Of a DNA stretch of 64,000 bases, positions 1 through 13,053 are shown in pieces (positions within the stretch are counted from its first letter, which is position 1; the number at the start of each line of letters is the position of its first letter). The stretch spans positions 124,001-188,000 of the forward strand of contig SIJG01000108.1 in assembly GCA_023374025.1 (NCBI GenBank), written 5' to 3'. Below the pieces are notes generated by a model. That model searched no databases, was not told the DNA's origin, and saw nothing but the letters and a program-made list of their open reading frames with translations. This DNA comes from Heterodera schachtii (lineage: Eukaryota; Nematoda; Chromadorea; Rhabditida; Heteroderidae). The translations under genes were made by a program, and so were the position numbers.

Positions 1-1790
1 AAACACCTGGGAGATCCGATCTCTCCTTCTTTTTGATCTAAAACCCGAAAATGTGGTGAAACCGAGAAAAAATCATAAACAAAATACTGTGTATGTCCGA
101 GCTCAAGTTGCATAGTCCCAATAATGAAGTTAACTATATTTTTGAGTTTGAAATAAATATAAATTTATAAAATGTGAAAATTAATATTTTTTTCTAATAT
201 ATATAAAAAGCAAATCATTTATTATCATGATAAAAAATCGAACAATGGAATGATTTTGTCCCACTCATGTATTAAACTGGGTCATAGAGTTTTCAAATAA
301 ATATAAAATTATAAAAAATGGGAAAATTATTATTTTTCAAAAATACATATAAAAATCAAATCAATTATTATCGAAAAAAGTAAACATTAAATTAATATTA
401 TAGGTGATTAATTGTGAACAATAAGTAGAAAAAAACATCCGTTTTATAATTTAATGAATATATTTTATGAATATTGAAAAGGTAAATTTATATGAGAAAA
501 AATATAATTCATTTAGGAGAAAAATTTATGTTATATTATTATTATTATTTATTTTTCATTCATATCGATGCAAATTTAGCAATGAATTTGTGCATATTAT
601 TCTTTTTAATTGTATCATTTTTAATTGCTCAAATTGAAATTGGAGCGGAAAAGAAAAAATTGGAGCAAAAAACATTTGACGAAATATTTGGAGAAAAATG
701 GGAAGAAAAAGAAAATGAACAGAAAAAGAGAGAAATTGTTGAGAAATTCAACAAAAATTTAAAAAAATATTTCGGGTCTCAAAAAAAATTTACGAAAATA
801 TTTTTATGTTTTTTATTTTAGGATCATCCAAAAAGATTATGCAAAAAGAATTTAGTATTTTTTCAGAAAATACGATCAAACATTAGAATAAGTAGGGTTG
901 CCAAAAGGCTGGAATTTTTGATTTTAATTATAAAATCATAAAATTAATTTTATATAACTTTTGGTGCCGAACAAAAAAGTTAAAAAAACCTGGGAGATCC
1001 GGTCTCTCCTTCATTTTGATCTAAAACCCGAAAATGAGGTGAAACCGAGAAAAAATCATAAACAAAATACTGTTTATGTCCGAGTTCAAGTGCAAAGTCC
1101 CAATAATGAAGTTAACTATATTTTTGAGTTTTAAATAAATATAAATTTGAAAATGTGAAAATGATTTTTTAATTTCTAAAATATATAAAAAAGCAAATCA
1201 GTTATTATCATGATAAAAAATCGAACAATGGAATGAAGATATTATCTGTTTAATCTTCATTTTGTCCCAATCATGTATTAAACTGGGTCATAGAGTTTTC
1301 AAATATATATAAATTATAAAAAATGGGAAAATTTATTTTTCAAAAATACATATAAAAATCAAATCAATTATTATCGAAAAAAGCAAACATTAAATTAATA
1401 TTATAGGTGATTAATTGTGAACAATAAGTAGAAAAAAACATCCGTTTTATAATTTAATGAATATATTTTATGAATATTGAAAAGGTAAATTTATATGAGA
1501 AAAAATAAAATTCATTTAGGAGAAATATTTATGTTATATTATTATTATTTATTTTTCATTCATATCGATGAAAATTTAGCAATTAATTTGTGCATATTAT
1601 TATTTTTTTTAATTGTATCATTTTTAATTGTTCTAATTGAAATTGGAGCGGAAAAGAAAAAAATGGAGCAAAAAACATTTGAAGAAATATTTGGAGAAAA
1701 ATGGGAAGAAAAAGAAAATAATCAAAAAGAAAATGATCAGAAAAAGAGAGAAATAATTCAAAAGTATTATCAAATTAAAGAGAAAATCAA
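1..1790. repeat. Direct ~985-bp segmental duplication carrying family A copies 1 and 2
   Basis: Bases 1-800 and 985-1790 are near-identical: both begin with CCTGGGAGATCCG, run through the same AT-rich spacer and end in a family A gene. Pieces of the same spacer recur in inverted orientation at about 22380-22560 and in direct orientation at about 27010-27240. The 822-985 gap holds only AT-rich sequence. No other gene is visible here. Confidence 0.8.
582..821 (+). CDS. Family A secreted protein, copy 1, truncated (79 aa)
   Basis: The start at 582 aligns with the ATG of the intact paralogue at 40022. Residues 1-20 are a hydrophobic signal-peptide-like stretch ending IEIGAEKKK; a cleavage after Gly-Ala is plausible. 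The acidic/lysine linker with the FGEKWEEKE motif follows. The protein then leaves the family alignment and stops after a Lys/Phe-rich tail, so the helix-turn-helix modules are missing. An upstream in-frame ATG at 492 would add 30 residues but would bury the signal peptide. It sits in a direct duplication with copy 2. Function is unknown; probably a decayed copy. Confidence 0.5.
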   Translation: MNLCILFFLIVSFLIAQIEIGAEKKKLEQKTFDEIFGEKWEEKENEQKKREIVEKFNKNLKKYFGSQKKFTKIFLCFLF

Positions 1791-1911
1791 GCAAAAAGGA
1801 GAAAATGCCGAAATTAGTAAGAAAATTGGAGTTAATCGTAGAGTAATTGATGAATGGAAGAAACAATTTGGCATGATTAATACTTATTTAAAAATATGTA
1901 TTAAAAAATAA
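1495..1911 (+). CDS. Family A secreted protein, copy 2, internally deleted (138 aa)
   Basis: Contains the family hydrophobic N-terminus, the FGEKWEEKE linker and one helix-turn-helix-like module (KKIGVNRRVIDEWKKQF). Compared with the intact copy at 40022, the GRKYSTKEW segment and about one and a half modules are missing, consistent with recombination between modules 1 and 2. The paralogous start codon is ATT here (about 1582), so translation would have to begin at 1495 or at 1531, placing extra residues (including a run of tyrosines) before the hydrophobic core. Secretion is therefore less certain than for the paralogues. No known function. Confidence 0.5.
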   Translation: MRKNKIHLGEIFMLYYYYLFFIHIDENLAINLCILLFFLIVSFLIVLIEIGAEKKKMEQKTFEEIFGEKWEEKENNQKENDQKKREIIQKYYQIKEKIKQKGENAEISKKIGVNRRVIDEWKKQFGMINTYLKICIKK

Positions 1912-2066
1912 ATTATTATAAATACCGATATTTTTTAACGTAAACCGTTTAAATAAATTGATTTTAATTAGTTTCCGGTCCCGTCTAACCCTACTCAAAA
2001 GTCGTTTCCTCAAATATCGGGTTCCTTAAATTACTCCATTTCTAATGTAAAAAACAGAATAATAAG

Positions 2067-2710
2067 TAGGGATGTCAAAAATATGTACAAAAAGTGGTCA
2101 AAATATGTAAATAAATATGTAAAAAAATCCCGGAAATATGTAAGAAATATGTATAAAAACTTAAAATATGTACGAAAATATGTAAAAAAAAAAAAAGTTT
2201 TAAACAGTTATTTTTTTGAAAAAAATATTGGTAGAGGGTTGAATAGGCATAAAATGCCATAAAAATGACCTAAATAGGTTTAGAATCAGCTTTTAACATT
2301 TTAATAATTATTTTAGGTATTTTTAGGGGTACATTTAAAAACAAAATTTTTTTTTATTTTTTCCCAAGAAATTTCTAAAAAATTTTCAAAAATTCTCAAA
2401 CTATGTATAAAAAAATGAAAAAGTTGCCGAAATTTTAGATTTTTTTGAGGATTTCCAAAAATTCCGTAAAAAATCCTCAAAATATGTGAAAAAAATGAAA
2501 ATATGTAAGAAAAAGTCCAAAATATGTACCAAATATGTATAAAATCCCGAAATATGTAAAATATATATAAAACCCCGAAATATGTAAAAATATGTAAATA
2601 AAAGTCCCAACTTTTGTTCGCAAACACAAAAAAGAAAGTGTTTTTCCTACTAATCAGGGCATGGAGAAGCCAGGAAAAAAATATGTATTTACATAAAATT
2701 GACATCCCTA
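2067..2710. mobile_element. Non-autonomous hAT-like element (644 bp)
   Basis: Terminal inverted repeats TAGGGATGTCAA and TTGACATCCCTA are bounded by a perfect 8-bp target duplication ATAATAAG (2059-2066 and 2711-2718). TAGGG termini with 8-bp duplications are typical of the hAT superfamily. The interior is filled with short repeats of AATATGTA in both orientations and has no transposase. Open frames inside it are by-products of this composition. Related ends occur at about 25080-25190 and 57070. Confidence 0.85.
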
Positions 2711-2718
2711 ATAATAAG

Positions 2719-3640
2719 CTATTAATTACTAATTCCAAGAAAATTGCTCTGATGATCAAAATCAGACACGCGAACAGATCAGCATTTCTTCTCGCACAGT
2801 CATGTCGCCAAAGAAATTCACAAAGGTAATCCGCCAGCTTATCCGCTTGAATCCCCCCACCCCTCTGAAATATGAAAAACGAAATATGAGACATATTTAG
2901 AAAATTTTTTTTTTATTATATTTTATATTTTTCAAAAATTTCCGATGTTTTTGAAAATTTTAGGCTTCCGAATTCCGACGTTTTAGAAAATTTCTGGGAC
3001 CTCGGAATGCCATCCGTGACCTGTAGCTCAATTGTGTAGAGGTCATAACGTAAGGTCCCCAGTCCGTGTGATTTGCAAATGAAACTTGGTGGGTGGGTAA
3101 AAAATTTAGAAAATTTTTCAGTTTTGTCCAAAAAACTTCAAAATTATATGTGAAGGAGGGGTGGGGCGCGTACAGAAAAATCCTGCGGTCGCAGATCACG
3201 CATCGCGTATTCAATTTTGTTGGCGTTTATTTATCTATTTTTACATATTTTGGGATTTTCTACATTGACTTATGTACATTTTTCTATATATTTTGACTTT
3301 TTTTTGGAATATTTCACAATTTTTGGTTCTTTTTTAAAATATTTTTTAATGTTCTTAAATTTAAATAATAATTATTTTAAACATTTTTATCAGTGATACT
3401 TTTTTAGCTTCTGCCCATTGATACTTTTTTTTTTTAGATTCGCCCCATTGATTCTTTCTTTTCTACTAACAAATAAGCACCGTACGAACACAAAATTTAA
3501 TACTCAACACACTTATATCCATCCCCAATTTTATAATCCAATCATCCGGGATTGGGAGAACAATTTTACCCCATTTCCAATCGCATTAATTGGAATTTAT
3601 TTAGACTGTCGAACGATCATCTAGCTTATATTTTTATAAT
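2719..3640. other. Gene-free stretch with transposon remnants
   Basis: No gene recognised. It contains one end-like piece of a further hAT-type family (CCTCGGAATGCCATCC at about 3000-3016, matching an opposite end at about 39360-39380), AT-rich ATGTA-type fragments at 3225-3300, and poly-T tracts. Confidence 0.5.
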
Positions 3641-3649
3641 TTTTAAATC

Positions 3650-4440
3650 AAAAGGCGTTCGACTTGCGACTGGCAAATCTTTAAATGTCCTGCTGACAAA
3701 TGAGAGCTGAGAAAATTTAATATAAGAATAAAGTTTAAATTTCAAACGAAGACCAACATGAAAGAAAACATAAATTTTCTAAACTATTCAAAAATATAAC
3801 AAAGAATAAAAATTTTTTATAAAGAATATTAAAGGAAAAAATGAAAATAAATCGATAAATGGGAAAATAAGACAGAAGCATGCTTAATGAATGAATATTC
3901 ATTGATTTGCATTTTCTGATCATTTCTCACAAACGCAATTAGCATTTTATCGTCCATCTAATTAAATTGGATTGTTAAATATAATTACTTTATTAATTGA
4001 CTCATAAAAATTTATGGAAAATAACAATACCAACAAATATAACAAAGGAAATATAAAGCATATAAAAAAAAAATTTTTTTTGGTCGGGGTTTCTGGGTTT
4101 TCAATGTTATAATTCTTTTACTATTTTTGTTTTTTTCATTAAAAGGCTTCGACTTGCGACAGGCGAATTTTGTAAATTTTTTGCTGCCAAAAATGAACTT
4201 AATTATTTTTAGCTTTTCTGTAATATAAAAATGCTGTAGATGATTTCAAATCATTATCAATTTGAAAGAAAATATGAATTTCTAAATGATTACAAAATTA
4301 ACTTAACAAAAAATTTCAATTAAATTAAAAGAAAATTTATAAAGAAAATTAAAAGAAAAAAAATGCAAAAAAACTTGAAATAGGAAATGATCTGCAAAAA
4401 GCTTGGGTTTGTGACTCCAAAATTTTTTATGAAAATGGCG
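3650..4440 (-). pseudogene. Duplicated family B flank with gene remnant
   Basis: Two related ~300-bp segments (from about 3650 and from about 4140) both carry a TTCGACTTGCGAC block and similar AT-rich sequence. The complement of about 3952-3870 matches the start of the family B gene at 13752 (FVRND-K-MQI-EYS), then degenerates. Taken as a remnant of a tandemly duplicated family B promoter and first exon. No complete reading frame survives. Confidence 0.4.
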
Positions 4441-4466
4441 ACGAAATGAAAGCGCCAAATTTGTCA

Positions 4467-5903
4467 TTATATATATTTTTTCAATACATATCTTCTTTTT
4501 ACATCTTTTGCCGCATTTTCAATTGCTTTTTCCAATTTTACCTTTTCTTCTTTGGCGATTTCTTTCGTTTTTTCATAAATTTTTTTCATTTTTTGCTCAA
4601 ATTCTTCCCGAATATTGTGTTCAAATTCGTTTGGCTTTTCCTTCTCGTTTATTTCATAATTCAATTCGACTTCATTTTTCAAAAACAGTTCATCGCAAAT
4701 GATATCTAAATTTCCCCAAAAATTTTCCGAACTACGACTCAGACTTTTGACGACGTCAATTAACTCCATTTGACTATTTCCATTATTTCGCATAAATATT
4801 GGCTTTACCGCTGGAAATCTTTTGAACAATTCATCGCTTTTACCTTAAATATTCATTATTAGGGAGTCCAATTATATGGAAATCCATATTTTTTACTGGA
4901 CTCTGGGAGGCCTGAAACGCGCGAAAAACATGTTTTTAGCTTGGTTTGAAGCATCTAGGACGGATTTCTATTTCCATATTTTTCCATATTTCGCGATTTA
5001 TATCCATATTTCCATATTTTTCCATATTTTGCCATTTAAGTCCATATTTTATGTCCATATTTTGGAATTTTTCCAAAAAATCTCTATTAGAACGGCCCTC
5101 ATCAGCTAAATTTGGATTTTTATCCTTAAAGACCGGAAAATTTTCCGAAAAAGTCATTTTTTAGCAAAATTTTGTCGAAATATTGATTAAATTTAAATTT
5201 TCTTAAAAATTGGTAAATTATATCAAAAATAAGCAAAAATGCGAAAATTACGCTTTTTGGGTTGGTAATTTCGCTAAAACTAGTAAATTTTAGCTGTATC
5301 GTGTTTTCTTTTTCTTTTAACTGGTTTTAATACCATATTTATCCATTTTTGAAAGTTTTACATTACATTTAACGAATTTAAAGAAGTTTAGGAATTATAC
5401 CCTTAATTTTGAAAAATTTATGTCCATATTTTGCGATTTTGGTTCTTATTTTATGGCCATATTTCGCGATTTTATATCCATATTTTTGGACTCCCTATTC
5501 ATTATCTTATTAAAAAAACACATTAATTTAAAATAATGCGTGCAAAACCTTCGGCATAAAATCGGAATAAATATTCGTACAAAATGTGCAAATATTTGCG
5601 ATGTTTTTGGCATTGCGTCCGTTCGTTTTCTTCAAATTTCGTCTCAATTTTTTCGCAATGCCAATTCTTTCGCATTAAACACATAACGCCAAGATGGGCT
5701 TCATATTTTTGTGTCAAATATTCTTTCATTTTCTTAATTTTGTATAACCCTGCAGAGATCATTAATCCATCATTATCCCATAAAATATTTCGTTTCTCTT
5801 TCTTTCGACATAAAAAATTTGAATATTCTTTAGCTATCTTCGAAAATTTCTCTGAGTTTGTAGCTAATCCTTTGACAAATTCCGAAAATAAAGCATCTTC
5901 AGT
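4467..5903 (-). pseudogene. Family B gene, second half or second copy, split by a hAT element
   Basis: Reading leftwards, 5903-5523 is open and encodes a lysine-rich helical protein containing KYEAHLG, MRKNWHCEKIE and HRKYLHILYE, aligned with FEAYLG, IRKNWQCDKIS and YRKYLDLLYE of the copy at 13752-13054. The homologous continuation (FPAVKPIFMRNN, then a coiled-coil-like Glu/Lys stretch) lies at 4829-4467, beyond a 638-bp hAT insertion. A candidate 3' splice site TTTAG at 5904-5908 precedes 5903, so this part may be an exon group continuing from the gene at 13 kb. No known domain. Probably inactivated unless the insertion is spliced out. Confidence 0.45.
4860..5497. mobile_element. Non-autonomous hAT-like element (638 bp)
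   Basis: Termini TAGGGAGTCCA and TGGACTCCCTA are flanked by an exact 8-bp target duplication TTCATTAT (4852-4859 and 5498-5505). The interior is rich in TTTCCATATT repeats and carries GGCCTGAAACGC, shared with the element at 37573 and a fragment at 31820. It interrupts a family B coding region. No transposase. Confidence 0.87.
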
Positions 5904-5906
5904 CTA

Positions 5907-8900
5907 AATTTTGAATTTATTAATTCTAATTAAATTCCAAAATTCTAATTAAATTTCTAAATTTTGAATTTATTAAATTAAATTCTACAATTCTAATTAA
6001 ATTTCTAAAATTTTGAATTTATTAATTCTAATTAAATTTCTAAATTTTGAATTTATTAATTCTAATTCAATTCTAAATTTTGAATTTATTAATTCTAATT
6101 CAATTCTAAATTTTGAATTTATTAATTCTAATTCAATTCTAAATTTTGAATTTATTAATTCTAATTAAATTCCAAAATTCTAATTAAATTTCTAAAATTT
6201 TGAATTTATAAATTCTAATTAAATTTCTAAATTTTGAATTTATTAATTCTAATTCAATTCTAAATTTTGAATTTATTAATTCTAATTCAATTCTAAATTT
6301 TGAATTTATTAATTCTAATTAAATTCCAAAATTCTTGAATTTATTAATTTACTTAAATTTCTAAATTTATTTATTAATTCTAATTAAATTCTAAATTTTG
6401 AATTTATTAATCTAATTCAATTCTAAATTTTGAATTTATTAATTCTAATTCAATTCTAAATTTTGAATTATATTCTAATTAATTCTAATTTTGAATATTA
6501 ATCAAAAATTCTAAATTAAATTTCTAAATTTGAATTTATTAATTCTAATTAAATTTCTAAATTTTGAATTATTAATCTAAGTCAATTCTAATTTTGAATT
6601 TATTAATTCTAATTAAATTCCAAAATTCTAATTATTAATTTCTTAAAATTTTGGAATTTATTAATTCTAATTAAATTTCTAAATTTTGAATTTATTAATT
6701 CTAATTCAAATTCTAAATTTTGAATTATTAATTCTAATTAAATTTCTAAATTTTGAATTTATTAATTCTAATTCAATTCTAAATTTTGAATTTATTAATT
6801 CTAATTAATTCTAAATTTTGAATTTATAATTCTAATTAAATTCAAAATTCTAATTAATTTCTAAATTTTGGAATTTATTAAATTAAATTCTACAATTCTA
6901 ATTAAATTTCTAAAATTTGAATTTATTAATTCTAATTAAATTTCTAAATTTTGAATTTATTAATTCTAATTCAATTCTAAATTTTGAATTTATTAATTCT
7001 AATTCAATTCTAAATTTTGAATTTATTAATTCTAATTAAATTCTAAATTTTGGATTTATTAATTCTAATTAAATTTCTTTGAATTTATTAATTCTAATTA
7101 AATTTCTGAATTTTGAATATATTAATTCTAATTAAATTTCTAAATTTTTAATTTATTAATTCTAATTAAATTTCTAAATTTTTAATTTATTAATTCTAAT
7201 TCAATTTCTAAATTTTAATTTATTAATTTTAATTAAATTTGTAAATTTTGAATTTATTAATTTTAATTAAATTTCTAAATTTTGAATTTATCAATTCTAA
7301 TTAAATTTCTAAATTTTTAATTATTAATTCTAATTAAATTTCTAAATTTTAATTTATTAATTTTAATTAAATTTCTAAATTTTGAATTATTAATTCTAAT
7401 TAAATTCTAAATTTTGAATTATTATTCTAATAAATTCTAATTTTGAATTTATTAATTCTAATTAAATTTCTAAATTTTGAATTTATTAATTCTAATTAAA
7501 TTTCTAAATTTTGAATTATTAATTCTAATTAAATTTCTAAATTTTTAATTATTAATTTAATTAAAATTTCTAAATTTTTAATTTATTAATTCTAATTAAA
7601 TTTCTTTTTAATTTATTAATTCTAATTAAATTTCTAATTTTGAATTATTATTTCTAATTAATTCTTTTTTTAATTTATTAATTCTAATTAAATTTTCAAA
7701 TTTTTTAATTTATTAATTCTAATTAAATTTCTAAATTTTAATTTATTAATTCTAATTAAATTTCTAAATTTTGAATTTATTAATTTAATTAAATTTTCTA
7801 AATTTTTTAAAATTTAATTTTTAAAAATTCTAATTAAATTTTTAAATTTTTAATTTATTAATTCTAATTAAATTTCTAAATTTTAATTTATTAATTCTAA
7901 TTAAATTTCTAAATTTTTAATTTATTAATTCTAATTAAATTTTAAATTTTGAATTTATTAATTTTAATTAAATTTTAAATTTTGAATTTATTAATTTAAT
8001 TAAATTTCTAAATTTTAATTTTTAATTCAATTTTCTTTTAATTAAATTTTAAATTTTTTTTAATTATTAATTCTAATTAAATTTTAAATTTTAATTTATT
8101 AATTTAATTAAATTTTAAATTTTAATTTATTAATTTAATTAAATTTCTAAATTTTGAATTATTAATTTAATTAAATTTCTAAATTTTAATTTTTAATTCA
8201 ATTTTTCTAATTTTAAAAATTCTAAAATTTTGATTTATTATTCTAATAAATTTCTAGTTTGAATTTATTATTCTAATTAAATTTCTAAATTTTTAATTTA
8301 TTAATTTCTAATTAAATTTCTAAATTTTTTAATTTATTAATTCTAATTAAATTTCTAAATTTTAATTATTAATTCTAATTAAATTTTAAATTTTGAATTT
8401 ATTAATTTTAATTAAATTTCTAAATTTGAATTTATCAATTCTAATTAAATTCTAAATTTTAATTATTAATTCTAATTAAATTTCTAAAATTTTTAATTTA
8501 TTAATTCTAATTAAATTTCTAAATTTTGAATTTATAATTCTAATTCAATTCTAAATTTTGAATTTATTAATTCTAATTCAATTCTAAATTTTGAATTTAT
8601 TAATTCTAATTAATCCAAAATTCTAATTAAATTTCTAAATTTTGAATTTATAAATTAATTCTACAATTCTAATTAAATTTCTAAATTTTGAATTTATTAA
8701 TTCTAATTAAATTCCAAAATTCTAATTAAATTTCTAAATTTTGAATTTATTATAATTAAATTCTACATTCTAATTAAATTTCTAAATTTTGAATTTATTA
8801 ATTCTAATTAAATTTCTAAATTTTGAATTTATTAATTCTAATTCAATTCTAAATTTTGAATTTATTAATTCTAATTCAATTCTAAATTTTGAATTTATTA

Positions 8901-11900
8901 ATTCTAATTAAATTTCTAGGTTTTGGATTTATTAATTCTAATTAAATTTCTTTGAATTTATTAATTCTAATTAAATTTCTGAATTTTGAATATATTAATT
9001 CTAATTAAATTTCTAAATTTTTAATTTATTAATTCTAATTAAATTTCTAAATTTTAATTTATTAATTCTAATTAAATTTCTAAATTTTTAATTTATTAAT
9101 TCTAATTAAATTTCTAAATTTTGAATTTATAATTTTAATTAATTTCTAAATTTTGAATGTATTAATTCTAATAAATTCTAAATTTGAATTTATAATTCTC
9201 ATTCAATTCGAAATTTTGAATTTATTAATTCTAATCAATTCTAAATTTTGAATTATTAATTCTAATTTCAATTTCCTAAAGTTTTGGATTTATTAATTCT
9301 AATTAAATTTCCTAGAATTCTATTAATTTCTAATTTTAAATTTATTGACATTTGGAATATCTACAATTGTAATTAAATTTACTAAAATTTTAATTTATTC
9401 ATTCTAATTAAAATTTCTAAATTTTTAATTTATTAATTCTAATCAATTTCTAAATTTTTAATTTAATTAATTCTAAATTCCATTTCTAAATTTTGAATTT
9501 ATAATTCTAATTATAAGTTCTAACGTTTTGGAATTTAGTCAAATTCTAATTAAATTTCTAATTTAATTAGTTAATTCTAATTCAATGTCCTGAAATTTTG
9601 AATATGATTAATTTCTAATTAAATTTCTAAATTGTTAAATTTAGTAATTTCTAATTCAATTCTAAAATTTTGAATTTATTAATTCTAATTAAATTTCTAA
9701 ATTTTGAATTTATTACTTCCTATAATTTTCCTAAATTTTTAAATTATAAATTCTAAATTTTGAATTTATTAAATTAAATTCTACAATTCTAATTAAATTT
9801 CTAAAATTTTGAATTTATTAATTCTAATTAAATTTCTAAATTTTGAATTTAAATTCTAATTCAATTCTAAATTTTGAATTTATTAATTCTAATTCAATTC
9901 TAAATTTTGAATTTATTAATTCTAATTAAATTTCTAAGTTTTGGATTTATTAATTCTAATTAAATTTCTTTGAAATTATTAATTCTAATTAAATTTCTGA
10001 ATTTTGAATATATTAATTCTAATTAATTTCTAAATTTTGAATTTATTAATTCTAATTCATTCTAAATTTTGAATTTATTAATTCTAATTCAATTCTAAAT
10101 TTTGAATTTATTAATCTATTAAATTTCTAAGTTTGGATTGTATGAATTCTAGTAAATTTCTTTGAATTTATTAATTCTAATTAAATTTCTGATTTTGAAT
10201 ATATTAATCTAATTAAATTCTAAATTTTAATTTAGTAATTCTAATTAATTCTAAATTTTTAATTTTAATTCCTTCTAATTAAATTTCTAAATTTTTAATT
10301 TATTAATTCTAATTAAATTTCTAAATTTTGAATTTATTAATTTTAATTAAATTTCTAAATTTTGAATTTATCAATCTAATTAAATTTCTAAATTTTTAAT
10401 TATGAATTCTAATTAATTTCTAAATTTTATAATTATTAATTCTAATTAATTTCTAAATTTTGAATTATTAATTCTAATTCAATTCTAAATTTTGAATTTA
10501 TTAATTCTAATTCAATTCTAAATTTTGAATTTATTAATTCTAATGAAATTTCTAAGTTTATGGATTTATTAATTCTAATTAAAATTTCTGAATTGAATAT
10601 ATTAATTCTAATTAAATTTCTAAATTTTTAATTTATTAATTCTAATTAAATTTCTAAATTTTTAATTTATTAATTCTAATTAAATTTCTAAATTTTTAAT
10701 TTATTAATTCTAATTAAATTTCTAAATTTTGAATTTATTAATTTTAATTAAATTTCTAAATTTTGAATTTATCAATTCTAATTAAATTTCTAAATTTTTA
10801 ATTATTAATTCTAATTAAATTTCTAAATTTTTAATTTATTAATTCTAATTAAATTTCTAAATTTTTAATTTATTAATTCTAATTAAATTTGTAAATTTTG
10901 AATTTATTAATTTTAATTAAATTTGTAAATTTTGAATTTATTAATTTTAATTAAATTTCTAAATTTTGAATTTATCAATTCTAATTAAATTTCTAAATTT
11001 TTAATTATTAATTCTAATTAAATTTCTAAATTTTTAATTTATTAATTCTAATTAAATTTCTAAATTTTTAATTTATTAATTCTAATTAAATTTCTAAATT
11101 TTGAATTTATTAATTTTAATTAAATTTCTAAATTTTGAATTTATCAATTCTAATTAAATTTCTAAATTTTTAATTATTAATTCTAATTAAATTTCTAAAT
11201 TTTGAATTTATTAATTTTAATTAAATTTCTAAATTTTGAATTTATTAATTCTAATTAAATTCTAAATTTTGAATTTAATAATTCTAATTCAATTCTAAAT
11301 TTTGAATTTATTAATTCTAATTCAATTCTAAATTTTGAATTTATTAATTCTAATTCAATTCTAAATTTTGAATTTATTAATTCTAATTAAATTTCTAAGT
11401 TTTGGATTTATTAATTCTAATTAAATTTCTTTGAATTTATTAATTTTAATTAAATTTCTGAATTTTGAATATATTAATTCTAATTAAATTTCTAGATTTT
11501 TAATTTATTAATTCTAATTAAATTTCTAAATTTTGAATTTATCAATTCTAATTAAATTTCTAAATTTTGAATTTATTAATTCTAATTCAATTCTAAATTT
11601 TGAATTTATTAATTCTAATTCAATTCTAAATTTTGAATTTATTAATTCTAATTAAATTTCTAAGTTTTGGATTTATTAATTCTAATTAAATTTCTTTGAA
11701 ATTATTAATTCTAATTAAATTTCTGAATTTTGAATATATTAATTCTAATTAAATTTCTAAATTTTTAATTTATTAATTCTAATTAAATTTCTAAATTTTT
11801 AATTTATTAATTCTAATTAAATTTCTAAATTTTTAATTTATTAATTCTAATTAAATTTCTAAATTTTGAATTTATTAATTTTAATTAAATTTCTAAATTT

Positions 11901-13050
11901 TGAATTTATCAATTCTAATTAAATTTCTAAATTTTTAATTATTAATTCTAATTAAATTTCTAAATTTTTAATTTATTAATTCTAATTAAATTTCTAAATT
12001 TTTAATTTATTAATTCTAATTAAATTTGTAAATTTTGAATTTATTAATTTTAATTAAATTTGTAAATTTTGAATTTATTAATTTTAATTAAATTTCTAAA
12101 TTTTGAATTTATCAATTCTAATTAAATTTCTAAATTTTTAATTATTAATTCTAATTAAATTTCTAAATTTTTAATTTATTAATTCTAATTAAATTTCTAA
12201 ATTTTTAATTTATTAATTCTAATTAAATTTCTAAATTTTGAATTTATTAATTTTAATTAAATTTCTAAATTTTGAATTTATCAATTCTAATTAAATTTCT
12301 AAATTTTTAATTATTAATTCTAATTAAATTTCTAAATTTTGAATTTATTAATTTTAATTAAATTTCTAAATTTTGAATTTATTAATTCTAATTAAATTCT
12401 AAATTTTGAATTTAATAATTCTAATTCAATTCTAAATTTTGAATTTATTAATTCTAATTCAATTCTAAATTTTGAATTTATTAATTCTAATTCAATTCTA
12501 AATTTTGAATTTATTAATTCTAATTAAATTTCTAAGTTTTGGATTTATTAATTCTAATTAAATTTCTTTGAATTTATTAATTTTAATTAAATTTCTGAAT
12601 TTTGAATATATTAATTCTAATTAAATTTCTAGATTTTTAATTTATTAATTCTAATTAAATTTCTAAATTTTGAATTTATCAATTCTAATTAAATTTCTAA
12701 ATTTTTAATTATTAATTCTAATTAAATTTCTAAATTTTTAATTTATTAATTTTAATTAAATTTCTAAATTTTGAATTTATCAATTCTAATTAAATTTCTA
12801 AATTTTGAATTTATCAATTCTAATTAAATTTCTAAATTTTTAATTATTAATTCTAATTAAATTTCTAAATTTTTAATTTATTAATTCTAATTAAATTTCT
12901 AAATTTTTAATTATTAATTCTAATTAAATTTCTAAATTTTTAATTATTAATTCTAATTAAATTTCTAAATTTTGAATTTATTAATTTTAATTAAATTTCT
13001 AAATTTTGAATTTATTAATTCTAATTAAATTTCTTTGAATTTATTAATTC
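5907..13050. repeat. AT-rich satellite, 33-34-bp unit, ~7.1 kb, with higher-order repeat
   Basis: More than 200 tandem units of the type TTCTAATT(A/C)AATT(T)CTAAATTTTGAATTTATTAA, period 33 or 34. Variant units (GGATTTATT, CTTTGAATT, GAATATATT) recur in a fixed order. The block at about 10600-11575 repeats at about 11740-12715, giving a higher-order period near 1.14 kb. Units from about 6.4 to 10.5 kb show many irregular single-base losses, whereas 10.6-13.0 kb is very regular. No gene lies inside. Both edges abut family B coding sequence. Confidence 0.95.
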
Positions 13051-13053
13051 TAA

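Noticed and set aside
5584..5907. Plus-strand frame of 107 codons
   Set aside because: It is the reverse complement of the family B coding region, whose minus-strand product aligns with the copy at 13752.
5907..13050. CRISPR array
   Set aside because: Units are contiguous with no spacers between repeats, and the setting is eukaryotic.
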